Below, piece after piece: positions 1 through 7,355 of a stretch of 15,732 bases of DNA. Origin of the DNA: Caldifarciminota bacterium (GTDB taxonomy: Bacteria; Hydrothermota; Hydrothermia; B15-G9; WFZT01). Positions within the stretch are counted from its first letter, which is position 1. Every line of letters starts with the position of its first letter. The notes under the pieces are model-generated. The model saw nothing but the letters and a program-made list of their open reading frames with translations, did no database searches and was not told the origin of the DNA. Made by a program: the position numbers and the translations under genes. The DNA lies in NCBI GenBank assembly GCA_026991055.1, contig JALXCE010000240.1:1-15732 (forward strand), given 5' to 3'.

Positions 1-1
1 C

Positions 2-1090
2 CTCGATTACGGCGAAGAGGAAAAGCGCGCAGTAATCGAGGTCATAAACTCAGGGTGGATAACCCAGGGACCAAAAACGGAAGAGTACGAAGAAAAGCTC
101 GCTCAGTATTTCGGCGTCGATTACGCCATTGCCACAAGCTCCGGCACCACTGCACTTCATCTCGCATACTTGTCAGCAGGGATTAAACCCGGTGACAGGA
201 TACTCGTTCCTTCCCTCACTTTTGTCGCAACAGTAACACCACTCATCTGGATAGGCGCTAAGCCTGTTTTTGTGGATATCCATTCACTCAAGTACCCAAA
301 TATCTCACCTGACGAAGTTGAGCGAAAAGCCCGCGGTGCAAAGGCTGTGGTCTTTGTTCATTATGCCGGTTTTTACAGGTTTATCGATGAGGTAAAGGAT
401 ATCGCAGATAGATACGATCTCATCCTCATTGAAGATGCATCTCATGCCATTGGAACAAAAGTAGAGGGCAAATTTGCCGGAACATTTGGCCTGGTCGGTG
501 CGTTTTCCACATTTACAAACAAAAATCTCTCAACCGGGGAGGGTGGTTTTCTGCTCACAAACGATGAAAAAATTTACGAGAAAGCAAAGCTTTTGAGGTC
601 TCACGGCCTTACAACCTCGAGCTATTCCAAGTTTACACGGGGTGACACCTTATACGATGTTGTTGAAATTGGATACAACTACAGGATCACAGAAATTCAG
701 GCTGCCCTGGGAATCGTCCAGTTAGAGAAGCTCAGGGAGAAAAATGAAAAGAGACGCAGGCTTGTGAGACGATATCGTGAAATCTTATCCGATAAGGTGC
801 TGATCCCCTTTGATGATTATGAAAATTCGGCAAATTATATTTTCCCGGTTGTACTACCTGATGGGGTTTCAAGAGATGAGGTGGTGCACAAGCTCGTTGA
901 AGCAGGCATTCAGACATCGGTTCATTATCCGCCTGTTCACAAATTTAGCGCCATGAGATCAAGGTTTGGAGAGCTCAATCTTCCTGTCACTGAAGAATTT
1001 TCCTCTCGTGAGCTCACCCTTCCCCTATACCCTGCCCTGAGCGAAGAAGATGTTTCATTTATAGCGGAAACCCTACTCAAGGCACTTTGA
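2..1090 (+). CDS. DegT/DnrJ/EryC1/StrS-family PLP sugar aminotransferase (5' partial)
   Basis: The reading frame is open from the first bases of the window, so the start lies upstream; about 362 residues are present of a family usually 360-400 long. The N-terminal part includes the SGWITQGP segment and ATSSGTTALHLA, both typical of the family. EDASHAIG matches the cofactor-contacting Asp/His region, and FTNKNLSTGEGG carries the presumed Schiff-base lysine (codon 521-523). The C-terminal VHYPPVHK segment is also usual. Family members transfer an amino group from glutamate to a keto-sugar nucleotide, making amino-deoxysugars for surface polysaccharides or glycans. The exact sugar cannot be told from sequence alone. 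A TTG codon at 170 could be taken for a start, but it lies inside the conserved fold, so it is internal. No other sugar genes are visible downstream; the partner genes are probably to the left of the window. Confidence 0.93.
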   Translation, partial: LDYGEEEKRAVIEVINSGWITQGPKTEEYEEKLAQYFGVDYAIATSSGTTALHLAYLSAGIKPGDRILVPSLTFVATVTPLIWIGAKPVFVDIHSLKYPNISPDEVERKARGAKAVVFVHYAGFYRFIDEVKDIADRYDLILIEDASHAIGTKVEGKFAGTFGLVGAFSTFTNKNLSTGEGGFLLTNDEKIYEKAKLLRSHGLTTSSYSKFTRGDTLYDVVEIGYNYRITEIQAALGIVQLEKLREKNEKRRRLVRRYREILSDKVLIPFDDYENSANYIFPVVLPDGVSRDEVVHKLVEAGIQTSVHYPPVHKFSAMRSRFGELNLPVTEEFSSRELTLPLYPALSEEDVSFIAETLLKAL

Positions 1091-1100
1091 GGTGTGAGCC

Positions 1101-1208
1101 TGTTCGAAAAATCTCAAATCCATTAATTTTTATTGAAAAATTTTCCCCCACCTATTGCCTCCCCCCACGCACAAAGTGCGTGGGGGGAGGAGGGGGAATT
1201 TTCGAACA
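1101..1208. repeat. Palindromic intergenic repeat with perfect 15-bp hairpin
   Basis: A perfect 15-bp inverted repeat (1158-1172 with 1176-1190) encloses an AAA loop. It sits inside a larger palindrome whose 10-base outer arms (1101-1110, TGTTCGAAAA, and 1199-1208) are also perfectly complementary. The inner flanks (TTTTCCCCC and GGGGGAATTTT) pair with a small offset. A related structure lies at 12367-12408, so this is probably a dispersed genomic repeat family. It stands directly after the aminotransferase stop and could also end its transcription, although only four T follow. Confidence 0.75.
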
Positions 1209-1221
1209 CACACTTGAGGTG

Positions 1222-1251
1222 TTCAAAAATTCCAACCTCCCGCAGTAAAAT
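1222..1251 (+). promoter_or_regulatory. Putative promoter of xth, leaderless arrangement
   Basis: TTCAAA (1222-1227), an 18-base spacer and TAAAAT (1246-1251) precede the xth ATG by only six bases, so transcription would start at or next to the start codon. There is no good Shine-Dalgarno before the ATG. The same pair of hexamers with the same six-base gap occurs before ispDF at 6169-6197. Confidence 0.45.
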
Positions 1252-1257
1252 TTAGGT

Positions 1258-2031
1258 ATGTTTAAGGTCGCTACGTTCAATGCAAATTCCATCAGGAGCA
1301 GGATGCATATTGTTAAAAGGTGGATTGAGAAAGAATCCCCCGATGTGCTCGCTATCCAGGAAACAAAGGTTGTGGATGAGCTCTTTCCAAAAGAGGAATT
1401 CGATAAGATAGGATACTACGTGGTTTTCCGCGGTCAAAAAGCCTACAGCGGTGTGGCAATTGCAAGTAAATGGCCCATTGAGGATGTGCAGTACGGTTTC
1501 GACGATGAGCCCAGAGACGAATCACGACTCATCAAAGGAGTGATCAAAGGCATTCCCATCGTTAACACTTATGTCCCCCAGGGCAAAAAGATCGATCACC
1601 CAGATTACCAGTACAAGCTGAGATGGTTCAGGAGACTCAGGGAATATTTCTCGCGACATTTTTCACCGGACGAGCCGCTTCTATGGATGGGTGATATAAA
1701 CGTCGCTCCCACGGAGATTGATGTCACGAATCCCAAGACCAAGCTCAAACACGTGGATTTCCATATTGATGTGAGAAAAGAATTCCAGAAGACCCTCGAG
1801 TGGGGATTTATTGACGTGTTTAGAAAGCACAGGCCCAATCCCGGAGAGTTTACCTACTGGGATTATCGTGTCCCCAAAGCCCTTGAGAGGAACATCGGAT
1901 GGAGAATTGATCACATCCTTGCGACCAAACCTCTTGCCGATAAATCTGTAGATGCCTACGTTGACAGGGAGCCGAGGGCGTGGGAGAAACCCTCAGACCA
2001 CACCTTTCTCGTTGCCATCTTTGATGTCTGA
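1258..2031 (+). CDS. xth: Exodeoxyribonuclease III / AP endonuclease
   Basis: A 257-residue protein of the usual length for the ExoIII branch of the endonuclease/exonuclease/phosphatase superfamily. These enzymes cut DNA 5' to abasic sites and remove 3' blocking groups in base-excision repair. Visible motifs in order are FNANSIRSR (N8, N10), the metal-binding QETK (E35), NTYVPQG (Y105), GDINVAP (D146, N148), the GWRIDH block (D218, H219) and the C-terminal SDH (D247, H248). All catalytic positions are present. The start ATG has the conserved strand KVATFNAN directly after it, so it is well placed. The last 39 bases overlap the end of the DUF123 gene on the other strand, and the SDH codons lie exactly in that overlap. 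Confidence 0.96.
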   Translation: MFKVATFNANSIRSRMHIVKRWIEKESPDVLAIQETKVVDELFPKEEFDKIGYYVVFRGQKAYSGVAIASKWPIEDVQYGFDDEPRDESRLIKGVIKGIPIVNTYVPQGKKIDHPDYQYKLRWFRRLREYFSRHFSPDEPLLWMGDINVAPTEIDVTNPKTKLKHVDFHIDVRKEFQKTLEWGFIDVFRKHRPNPGEFTYWDYRVPKALERNIGWRIDHILATKPLADKSVDAYVDREPRAWEKPSDHTFLVAIFDV

Positions 2032-2397
2032 GAGATAGAAAAGGTGAGCAAAGGAAGAGGTATCTGAGGAACCAAATCCTTTTATGGGGGAGCTAAAAAC
2101 AGTTCCCAGCTTTGCGGCCACTGCCTCTTCAATTTTTTCATCAGATGGGATTAGAAGAATAGCGAGGAGTTCGGCAAACTCAAGCAGGTAGTCAATGTGC
2201 CAGTGTTTTCTCACAGGACCATTTATGTAACGCGGAATTCTCGTATCAAACCCCTTCATAGCACTTCCCACGTAAAGGTAAATCCCGGGCTTAAAGTGAA
2301 ATTCTCCCAATCTACCGACCCTTATTTTCCTTGCCGAGGGTAACTTGAGAAAAAGGATGTATGCTCCTCTACCCTTCAAGCTGGACAATGTCTCCAA
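1993..2397 (-). CDS. DUF123 / GIY-YIG-fold family protein
   Basis: A protein of up to 134 residues resembling the DUF123 family, which is assigned to the GIY-YIG nuclease fold. Seen are GAYILFLKL (11-19), the family hallmark PGIYLYVGSA (37-46), an Arg-rich segment, KHWHIDYLL (64-72) and GFGSSDTSSFAHLFY (107-121). In some archaea and thermophiles this domain is fused to endonuclease III, so a DNA-repair role is plausible but unproven. The start is uncertain: TTG at 2397 has GGAG six bases upstream, whereas TTG at 2379 gives the N-terminus MKGRGAYI, closer to what the family usually shows. Either way it overlaps the upstream SAM hydrolase gene. Its tail of about 12 residues runs antisense to the xth active-site codons. 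Confidence 0.82.
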   Translation of the reverse strand: METLSSLKGRGAYILFLKLPSARKIRVGRLGEFHFKPGIYLYVGSAMKGFDTRIPRYINGPVRKHWHIDYLLEFAELLAILLIPSDEKIEEAVAAKLGTVFSSPIKGFGSSDTSSFAHLFYLSDIKDGNEKGVV

Positions 2398-3121
2398 CCT
2401 CAGCTCCGAATTTCTCCTTTGCGCTCCCTTCCCTCACTGAAATTTCAAGCATGTCGTAAGAGTCAATAATCGCAAGTGCCTGGCCTTTATTAACATCAAA
2501 ATACGAGTTTACAAGCGGAATTTCGACACCTTTGAAAATCACCCTTTTACCAGATTTCACAAGCTCACGGGGAATATTCGTCACAAGATTCCCGAAGTAA
2601 TCGATGTAAATAACTTTCCCTTTGATCCAGCCTTTCTCGATTTCCGGTTTCGGTAACCTGATCTTTATCGGGTCTGTGATGCGAGGTCCGAGTTCCTCGG
2701 GTGGTTTCCCGTGAAGGAGCATGCCAAGTGCCGGAGCAAATAAATCCCTGCCGTGGAACGTTGAAGACTCCGGTTTTATGTTTTCAATAGCATAGACATC
2801 AGCATCATCCAGAATCGGGGAGAGAACTCCATTGTCGGGTGCCACGAAAAATCTTTTGTCTTTCACTGCGGCAATTGCCCGACGATTAGAGCCCACACCC
2901 GGGTCCACGACAATGAGGAAATGGGTATCCTCTGGAAGCCATCTTAAAGCATACGAGAATATGAAAGTGGCAGCTTTGATGTTGAATTGTGGCACATAAT
3001 GGGTGATGTCAATAAATTCCACCTCATTCACAAACCTGAAAATCTGTGCCTTCATCACTCCCACGTAAGGGTCCTGTAGTCCGAAATCAGTGATTACTGC
3101 AACCTTATTTTTTGGGCTCAT
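2369..3121 (-). CDS. SAM hydroxide adenosyltransferase (DUF62 family)
   Basis: A 250-residue protein of the DUF62 / chlorinase-fluorinase-like family. Members outside the rare halogenases hydrolyse S-adenosylmethionine to adenosine and methionine using an activated water. The sequence shows the N-terminal VITDFGLQDPYVG, FIDITHYVPQFNI, VVDPGVGSNRR, VAPDNGVLSP and STFHGRDLFAPA. D73, R80 and H123 fit the Asp-Arg-His set known for the hydroxide-using members. The C-terminal half (VIYIDYFGNLVTNIP) is the second conserved domain. The ATG lies inside the end of the lipoprotein gene (17-base overlap) with no clear Shine-Dalgarno, so translation is probably coupled. The physiological role of the family is not settled. 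Confidence 0.93.
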   Translation of the reverse strand: MSPKNKVAVITDFGLQDPYVGVMKAQIFRFVNEVEFIDITHYVPQFNIKAATFIFSYALRWLPEDTHFLIVVDPGVGSNRRAIAAVKDKRFFVAPDNGVLSPILDDADVYAIENIKPESSTFHGRDLFAPALGMLLHGKPPEELGPRITDPIKIRLPKPEIEKGWIKGKVIYIDYFGNLVTNIPRELVKSGKRVIFKGVEIPLVNSYFDVNKGQALAIIDSYDMLEISVREGSAKEKFGAEVGDIVQLEG

Positions 3122-4073
3122 AGAGATGGAACGAACTCAGGATGATTTCCATTCTGATGATAAACTGGAGCTTCTCGTTTCTATCCGGGGCAAAAACACC
3201 CATGTCAAACATGTAGAAATTGTCGTTGAGATTGAATGCGATGGTCTCAAAGGGCCCCCCGAGGTATTCTTTATCATTCTGCCAGATTCCGAAAATCTTG
3301 ATGGCAGGCTGCCCAACAAAGGTGGTATCCTTGACCCTAAGGTGCTCTTTATAGACATAGTCTCCGTCGTAGTACTTCGCAGTGAGTTTGTTCCTGAGCC
3401 TTATGATCTCATCGGCATCAAAAAGGCGAGGTGCGTTTTCGTGGTAGAAGAACATAAACCTATCCGGATAGTGCTTTGCAATACTGACAAAATTGGTGTC
3501 CTGAACCACATAAGCCCATCCCATGGGAAAATCGAAGGTGAAGCCGTATTTTTCACCGAACTCTTTTGAAAACTTCTTGTTGTGCCCGGCAAAATAGGCT
3601 TTCTTTCGAAGTATGGCACGGTATCTTTTTAACATCTCACCCAAAATGTAGTCCTTCTTTTCATAGATAAAACTCCAGAGAGCAGTCTCGTCGGATGAGA
3701 TCACACCTAAAATTGCGTCACCTTCCTGATAGTAGTTTTTTACAAGATAGATTCCAGGTTGCCGCTCACCAAATATTTGCTTGAAGATGGGATAGTCCGG
3801 TGAGTTATAAGTGGAAAGGAAAATCACGTTTTTGTAGCCCTTAAAGGGCTCAAACTGGTCGTAGGTGACAGGGTAGGTGATGAAAAGTGGCTCAGGATGA
3901 GGTGTATAAAAGGTGTCCGAGAGGACACTCTGAAGGAATTTGGCCTCTCTCAGGGCACCATCGTAAACAATTACCACCTCATTTGCCTTTCCTCTGGCAA
4001 AACGTTCGATCTTTGTGCATGATGTGAGACCAAGGACTATGACTAATGCGAGTAACGCTTTCTTAACCAACAT
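3105..4073 (-). CDS. DUF4837-like lipoprotein
   Basis: A 322-residue putative lipoprotein: a lysine-bearing N-terminus, a hydrophobic stretch and the lipobox LTSC with C19 as the lipidation site. The C-terminal part contains GIWQND, YLGGPFETIAF (GGPF at 272-275) and VFAPDRNEKLQFIIRMEIIL, which resembles the most conserved block of the DUF4837 family, found mainly in Bacteroidetes and relatives. Function is unknown; it should be anchored in the cell envelope. A strong ribosome-binding site (GAGAGGTGAT) precedes the ATG, which overlaps the recG stop by 11 bases. It is an odd companion for a helicase gene. The family call rests on motif resemblance from memory and is less certain than the lipoprotein call. 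Confidence 0.7.
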   Translation of the reverse strand: MLVKKALLALVIVLGLTSCTKIERFARGKANEVVIVYDGALREAKFLQSVLSDTFYTPHPEPLFITYPVTYDQFEPFKGYKNVIFLSTYNSPDYPIFKQIFGERQPGIYLVKNYYQEGDAILGVISSDETALWSFIYEKKDYILGEMLKRYRAILRKKAYFAGHNKKFSKEFGEKYGFTFDFPMGWAYVVQDTNFVSIAKHYPDRFMFFYHENAPRLFDADEIIRLRNKLTAKYYDGDYVYKEHLRVKDTTFVGQPAIKIFGIWQNDKEYLGGPFETIAFNLNDNFYMFDMGVFAPDRNEKLQFIIRMEIILSSFHLYEPKK

Positions 4074-6147
4074 AGATCACCTCTCCAATCTTTTCGTTTT
4101 CCAGTGTTTCTTTAATAACTCGATTTTGTGGTTTTGTCAAAAATGGGTCAAAGGCAAGGATTTTCTCCACCTCTTTTTTGGTCTGCTGGATGATTTTCTG
4201 ATCCCTAATGAGGTTAGCGATTCTAAATCTTGGGATTCCGTGCTGTTTCGTGCCGAAAATCTCACCGGGGCCCCTGATCTCGAGGTCAATTTCCGCTATC
4301 TTAAAGCCGTCCGTGGTCTCGACCATTGCCTTCAGGCGCTTCTTCGCGTCCTCGCTGACCTTTGATGGAGTGATGAGTATGCAGTAGCTCTTCTTCGAGC
4401 CTCTTCCAATGCGACCGCGCAGCTGATGGAGCTGGGCAAGTCCAAATCTCTCGGCGTGCTCGATTATCATAATGGTGGCATTGGGAACATCTATGCCAAC
4501 CTCAATAACAGTGGTGGCAACAAGGATGTGAAACTCCCCGTTTCTGAATTTTCTCATTACCTCTCCACGCTCGTCCTTTTTCATCTTTCCATGTATCAGG
4601 CCGATATTTATACCTTCAGGGGCGATTTCGGTGAGTTTTTTGTAAAGCTCAGTTGCTGCCTCGGCCTCGAGTTTTTCGGATTTTTCTATCAGAGGCGCGA
4701 CCACGTATGCCTGGTTGCCTTTTTTCACCTCATCAAAAAGCCACGAATATACCTTGTCCCTGCGGCTCTCTTTCACCCATTTTGTCACCACTTTACCACG
4801 ACCCGGTGGCATTTCATCAATTATTGAGACATCGAGGTCTCCATAGATGGTGAGCGCAAGGGTCCGCGGAATAGGCGTTGCAGTCATCACAAGAAAGTGG
4901 GGAGATTTGTTTTCAAAACCTTTCTCAAGCAACTTCGCACGCTGAAGGACCCCAAACTTATGCTGCTCGTCAATCACGGCAACGGCAAGCTTTTTAAATT
5001 CAACATCTTCCTGAATAAGGGCATGGGTGCCGATTACCACCTCCGCATCTCCCATTTTTATCCTTTCAATGGCAAGCTGCTTGTCCTTTTTCCTCATTTT
5101 CCCAAGCAGCAGAGCCATCCGAACGTTCAGCGGGAAAAGGTACTCACTCATAACGAGAAAATGCTGCTCGGCGAGAATCTCAGTTGGTGCCATCATAACG
5201 GCCTGATAGCCGTTCTCCACGGCGACCAGCATTGTATAGAGGGCAACCACGGTCTTGCCGCTTCCCACATCCCCCTGAAGCAGCCTGTGCATGGGGGTAT
5301 TTTTTGAGAGGTCATCCGTGATCTCTGAGATCACTCGTTTCTGGGCCCCCGTAAGTTCAAATTTCAAAGATTCCACGAACTTCTTCGTCAGTTCATTTTT
5401 TACCTCAAGGGGAATGCCAAGGCCCTTTGATTCGACGCGCTTTTCCAGCAATTTGATGTAAAAGTAAAAAAGCTCCTCAAAAACAAGGGTTGTTCTCGCA
5501 AGTCTTGCCTGCTTAAGCTCATGAGGGAAATGGAGGAGGCGAATTGCCTCTTTTCGTGTGTAGAGGCCAAATTTGTTGCGAATATAATCTGGCAGGGTTT
5601 CCGGTATCTCGTCCCCGATCTTCTCTAACACATCCATGATAAGCCTTCTCACAAACCTTGGCTTTAGGCCCTCGGTGGAGGGATAAACGGGAACAAGCAT
5701 CCCTGCCATTATCCTGTTACCCTGCGGATGTGCTTCGTCAATTATTTCGTATTCGGGGTGGTAGATTACTTTTGTCCCTCGATAGACATAAACCTTTCCC
5801 GAGGCAATGACCTGGTCATTTTTATTAAAAACTTTGTCTATGCCTTTGACGTTCCTCCATACAAGCTCCATCCAGTCGGTCCCATCACTGATGATTACGG
5901 TGAAAACTAAATTTCCGCGAACCTTTTTGATCCCCTTTGTGAGGACCTTTCCAGCCACGGTAACCTCTGCTCCACGCTTTACATCGTGGATAGGGGTGAT
6001 GTTTCTCCTGTCAATGTACCTTCGAGGGGCAAAATAGAGGAGGTCGAGCACAGTGGTTATACCAAGCCTCTTAAAGAGCTGGGCACGTTTGGGGCCAACT
6101 CCTTTGAGATAACGTACCTCCATCCTTAAAAACTCAAGGACATCCAT
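4063..6147 (-). CDS. recG: ATP-dependent DNA helicase RecG
   Basis: A 694-residue helicase of normal RecG length. RecG reverses stalled replication forks and branch-migrates Holliday junctions. The N-terminal part has the helix-hairpin-helix-like YLKGVGPKRAQLFKRLGI and the OB-fold wedge region (about 60-140) that grips branched DNA. The motor follows: Walker A GDVGSGKT (292-299), DEQH box (393-396), TATPIPRT (422-429), VATTVIEVGIDVPNA and QLRGRIGRG (575-583). The C-terminal FGTKQHGIPRFRIANL is the usual RecG end. It is the first gene of a leftward operon. The ATG at 6147 has no Shine-Dalgarno. A second in-frame ATG at 6123 (MEVRYLKGVGPK) would also give an intact protein. Confidence 0.97.
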   Translation of the reverse strand: MDVLEFLRMEVRYLKGVGPKRAQLFKRLGITTVLDLLYFAPRRYIDRRNITPIHDVKRGAEVTVAGKVLTKGIKKVRGNLVFTVIISDGTDWMELVWRNVKGIDKVFNKNDQVIASGKVYVYRGTKVIYHPEYEIIDEAHPQGNRIMAGMLVPVYPSTEGLKPRFVRRLIMDVLEKIGDEIPETLPDYIRNKFGLYTRKEAIRLLHFPHELKQARLARTTLVFEELFYFYIKLLEKRVESKGLGIPLEVKNELTKKFVESLKFELTGAQKRVISEITDDLSKNTPMHRLLQGDVGSGKTVVALYTMLVAVENGYQAVMMAPTEILAEQHFLVMSEYLFPLNVRMALLLGKMRKKDKQLAIERIKMGDAEVVIGTHALIQEDVEFKKLAVAVIDEQHKFGVLQRAKLLEKGFENKSPHFLVMTATPIPRTLALTIYGDLDVSIIDEMPPGRGKVVTKWVKESRRDKVYSWLFDEVKKGNQAYVVAPLIEKSEKLEAEAATELYKKLTEIAPEGINIGLIHGKMKKDERGEVMRKFRNGEFHILVATTVIEVGIDVPNATIMIIEHAERFGLAQLHQLRGRIGRGSKKSYCILITPSKVSEDAKKRLKAMVETTDGFKIAEIDLEIRGPGEIFGTKQHGIPRFRIANLIRDQKIIQQTKKEVEKILAFDPFLTKPQNRVIKETLENEKIGEVIYVG

Positions 6148-6154
6148 CGTTCAA

Positions 6155-6160
6155 ATGATA
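6155..6160 (-). promoter_or_regulatory. Possible -10 element of recG
   Basis: Read leftward, TATCAT lies seven bases before the recG ATG, which would give a leaderless or nearly leaderless message. No convincing -35 hexamer stands at the right distance, so support is weak and comes mainly from the parallel with xth and ispDF. Confidence 0.3.
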
Positions 6161-6168
6161 ATGCAATC

Positions 6169-6197
6169 TTCAAAGAGTAGCCACTCGGCTTTAAAAT
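6169..6197 (+). promoter_or_regulatory. Putative promoter of the ispDF operon, leaderless arrangement
   Basis: TTCAAA (6169-6174), a 17-base spacer and TAAAAT (6192-6197) are followed after six bases by the ispDF ATG. The bases before the ATG (TTCACCC) contain no Shine-Dalgarno. The hexamers and the gap match the xth promoter. Confidence 0.5.
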
Positions 6198-6203
6198 TCA
6201 CCC

Positions 6204-7355
6204 ATGAAGATCGACATTGTTGTGGTGGCTGCCGGTAAAGGTACTCGCTTTGCCGGCGATAAAATTTTTTATGAAGTATTTGGCAGGCCGCTAATATTCT
6301 ACACATTGGCCAATCTCTTTCGGGCCCACAGGTTCAGGAAAAAAATTCTCGTGCTGAACGAATCTGGCATAGAAAGGGCCGAAAAAGAACTCGTTCCCAA
6401 TTTCCCCGACTTAGAGATTGTTAAAGGAGGAGCTGAGAGAACCCATTCGGTGCTGAACGGAGTCAAGAGGGCCGAATCTGACTATGTCCTGATTCACGAC
6501 GGGGCAAGGCCATTTGTGCCTCAGAAGGTGGTAAAAAACGTTATAAGGGCACTTGTGGGATGGCCCGCTGTCACACCTGCTGAGCCTGTGAGAGACACAC
6601 TCAAAAACTTCGAAGGAGATTTTGTCTTCAAGAGTGTTCCGAGGTCGGAGCTAAAATCTATTCAGACCCCTCAGGGATTTGAAAGGGAACTGATACTTGA
6701 AACCCTCGAGATAGCTGCAGAAGAAGGAGTCGTTTACACAGACGAGACCACACTGGTGGAAGAGTTGAAAGGGATTAAAACTAAATTTGTAGCTGGGAGT
6801 CCCTTGAATTTTAAGGTAACTTTCAGGGAAGACATGGAACTTGTGGAGAGGATTCTTATGAAAAATTTAAGGGTTGGCTTTGGATTTGATATTCACAGGT
6901 TTGAGGAGGGGAGAAAGATGGTCCTTGGCGGCGTTGAGCTGCCACTTCCTTATGGTTTGAAGGGACACTCTGACGGTGATGCTGTGACACACGCGGTCAT
7001 CGATGCACTGCTCGGTGCCTCAGGACTTGGGGACATTGGTGAATGGTTTCCCGATACTGATGAAAAGTACAAAGACATCAAAAGCACCATACTACTCGAG
7101 AAGGTGATTGAAGAAATGACCGGCAAAGGATTCTATCCGGTCAATCTTGATATTGTGGTCGTAACTGAGAAACCTAAGATCGTTAAATTTAAAGAGGAAA
7201 TCGTTAAGAATCTTGGTAAGATTTTAAAGATGCCTTCCTCAAAGATATCTTTAAAAGGGAAGACTGCAGAAAAGATGGGATTTGTCGGCAGAGAGGAAGG
7301 TCTTGCTGTGATGGCAACAACCCTTGTAATGGAGGTAGGCAATGAGACCAGTTGA
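6204..7355 (+). CDS. ispDF: Bifunctional IspD-IspF (MEP cytidylyltransferase / MECDP synthase)
   Basis: A 383-residue fusion of two non-consecutive steps of the MEP isoprenoid pathway. Residues 1-218 are IspD, which joins MEP to CTP: AAGKGTRF (9-16), the lysine of DK at 20, HDGARPF (99-104), TPQGF (155-159) and TDETTLVEE. Residues 219-383 are IspF, which cyclises CDP-ME 2-phosphate: GFDIHRF with metal ligands D229 and H231, GHSDGDAVTHA (H255), DIGEWFPDTD and KGKTAEKMGFVGREEG. The loop after AAGKGTR is shorter than in most IspD proteins and lacks the usual Pro-Lys pair. Such fusions are known in alpha- and epsilonproteobacteria. An in-frame ATG at 6858, behind GGAGAGGA with a five-base gap, lies exactly at the domain boundary and might permit separate IspF synthesis. 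The end overlaps the next gene by 14 bases. Confidence 0.96.
   Translation: MKIDIVVVAAGKGTRFAGDKIFYEVFGRPLIFYTLANLFRAHRFRKKILVLNESGIERAEKELVPNFPDLEIVKGGAERTHSVLNGVKRAESDYVLIHDGARPFVPQKVVKNVIRALVGWPAVTPAEPVRDTLKNFEGDFVFKSVPRSELKSIQTPQGFERELILETLEIAAEEGVVYTDETTLVEELKGIKTKFVAGSPLNFKVTFREDMELVERILMKNLRVGFGFDIHRFEEGRKMVLGGVELPLPYGLKGHSDGDAVTHAVIDALLGASGLGDIGEWFPDTDEKYKDIKSTILLEKVIEEMTGKGFYPVNLDIVVVTEKPKIVKFKEEIVKNLGKILKMPSSKISLKGKTAEKMGFVGREEGLAVMATTLVMEVGNETS

Noticed and set aside
170..172. TTG as the start of the aminotransferase
   Set aside because: Upstream in-frame residues (SGWITQGP, ATSSGTTALHLA) are conserved family sequence, so the gene begins outside the window.
1101..1113. GTTCGAAAAATC as a tRNA T-loop
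   Set aside because: The expected T-arm stem and the rest of a tRNA are absent; the sequence is the arm of the palindrome.
3090..3569. 159-codon + strand frame opposite the lipoprotein gene
   Set aside because: It is the complement of a well-supported gene and resembles no protein family.
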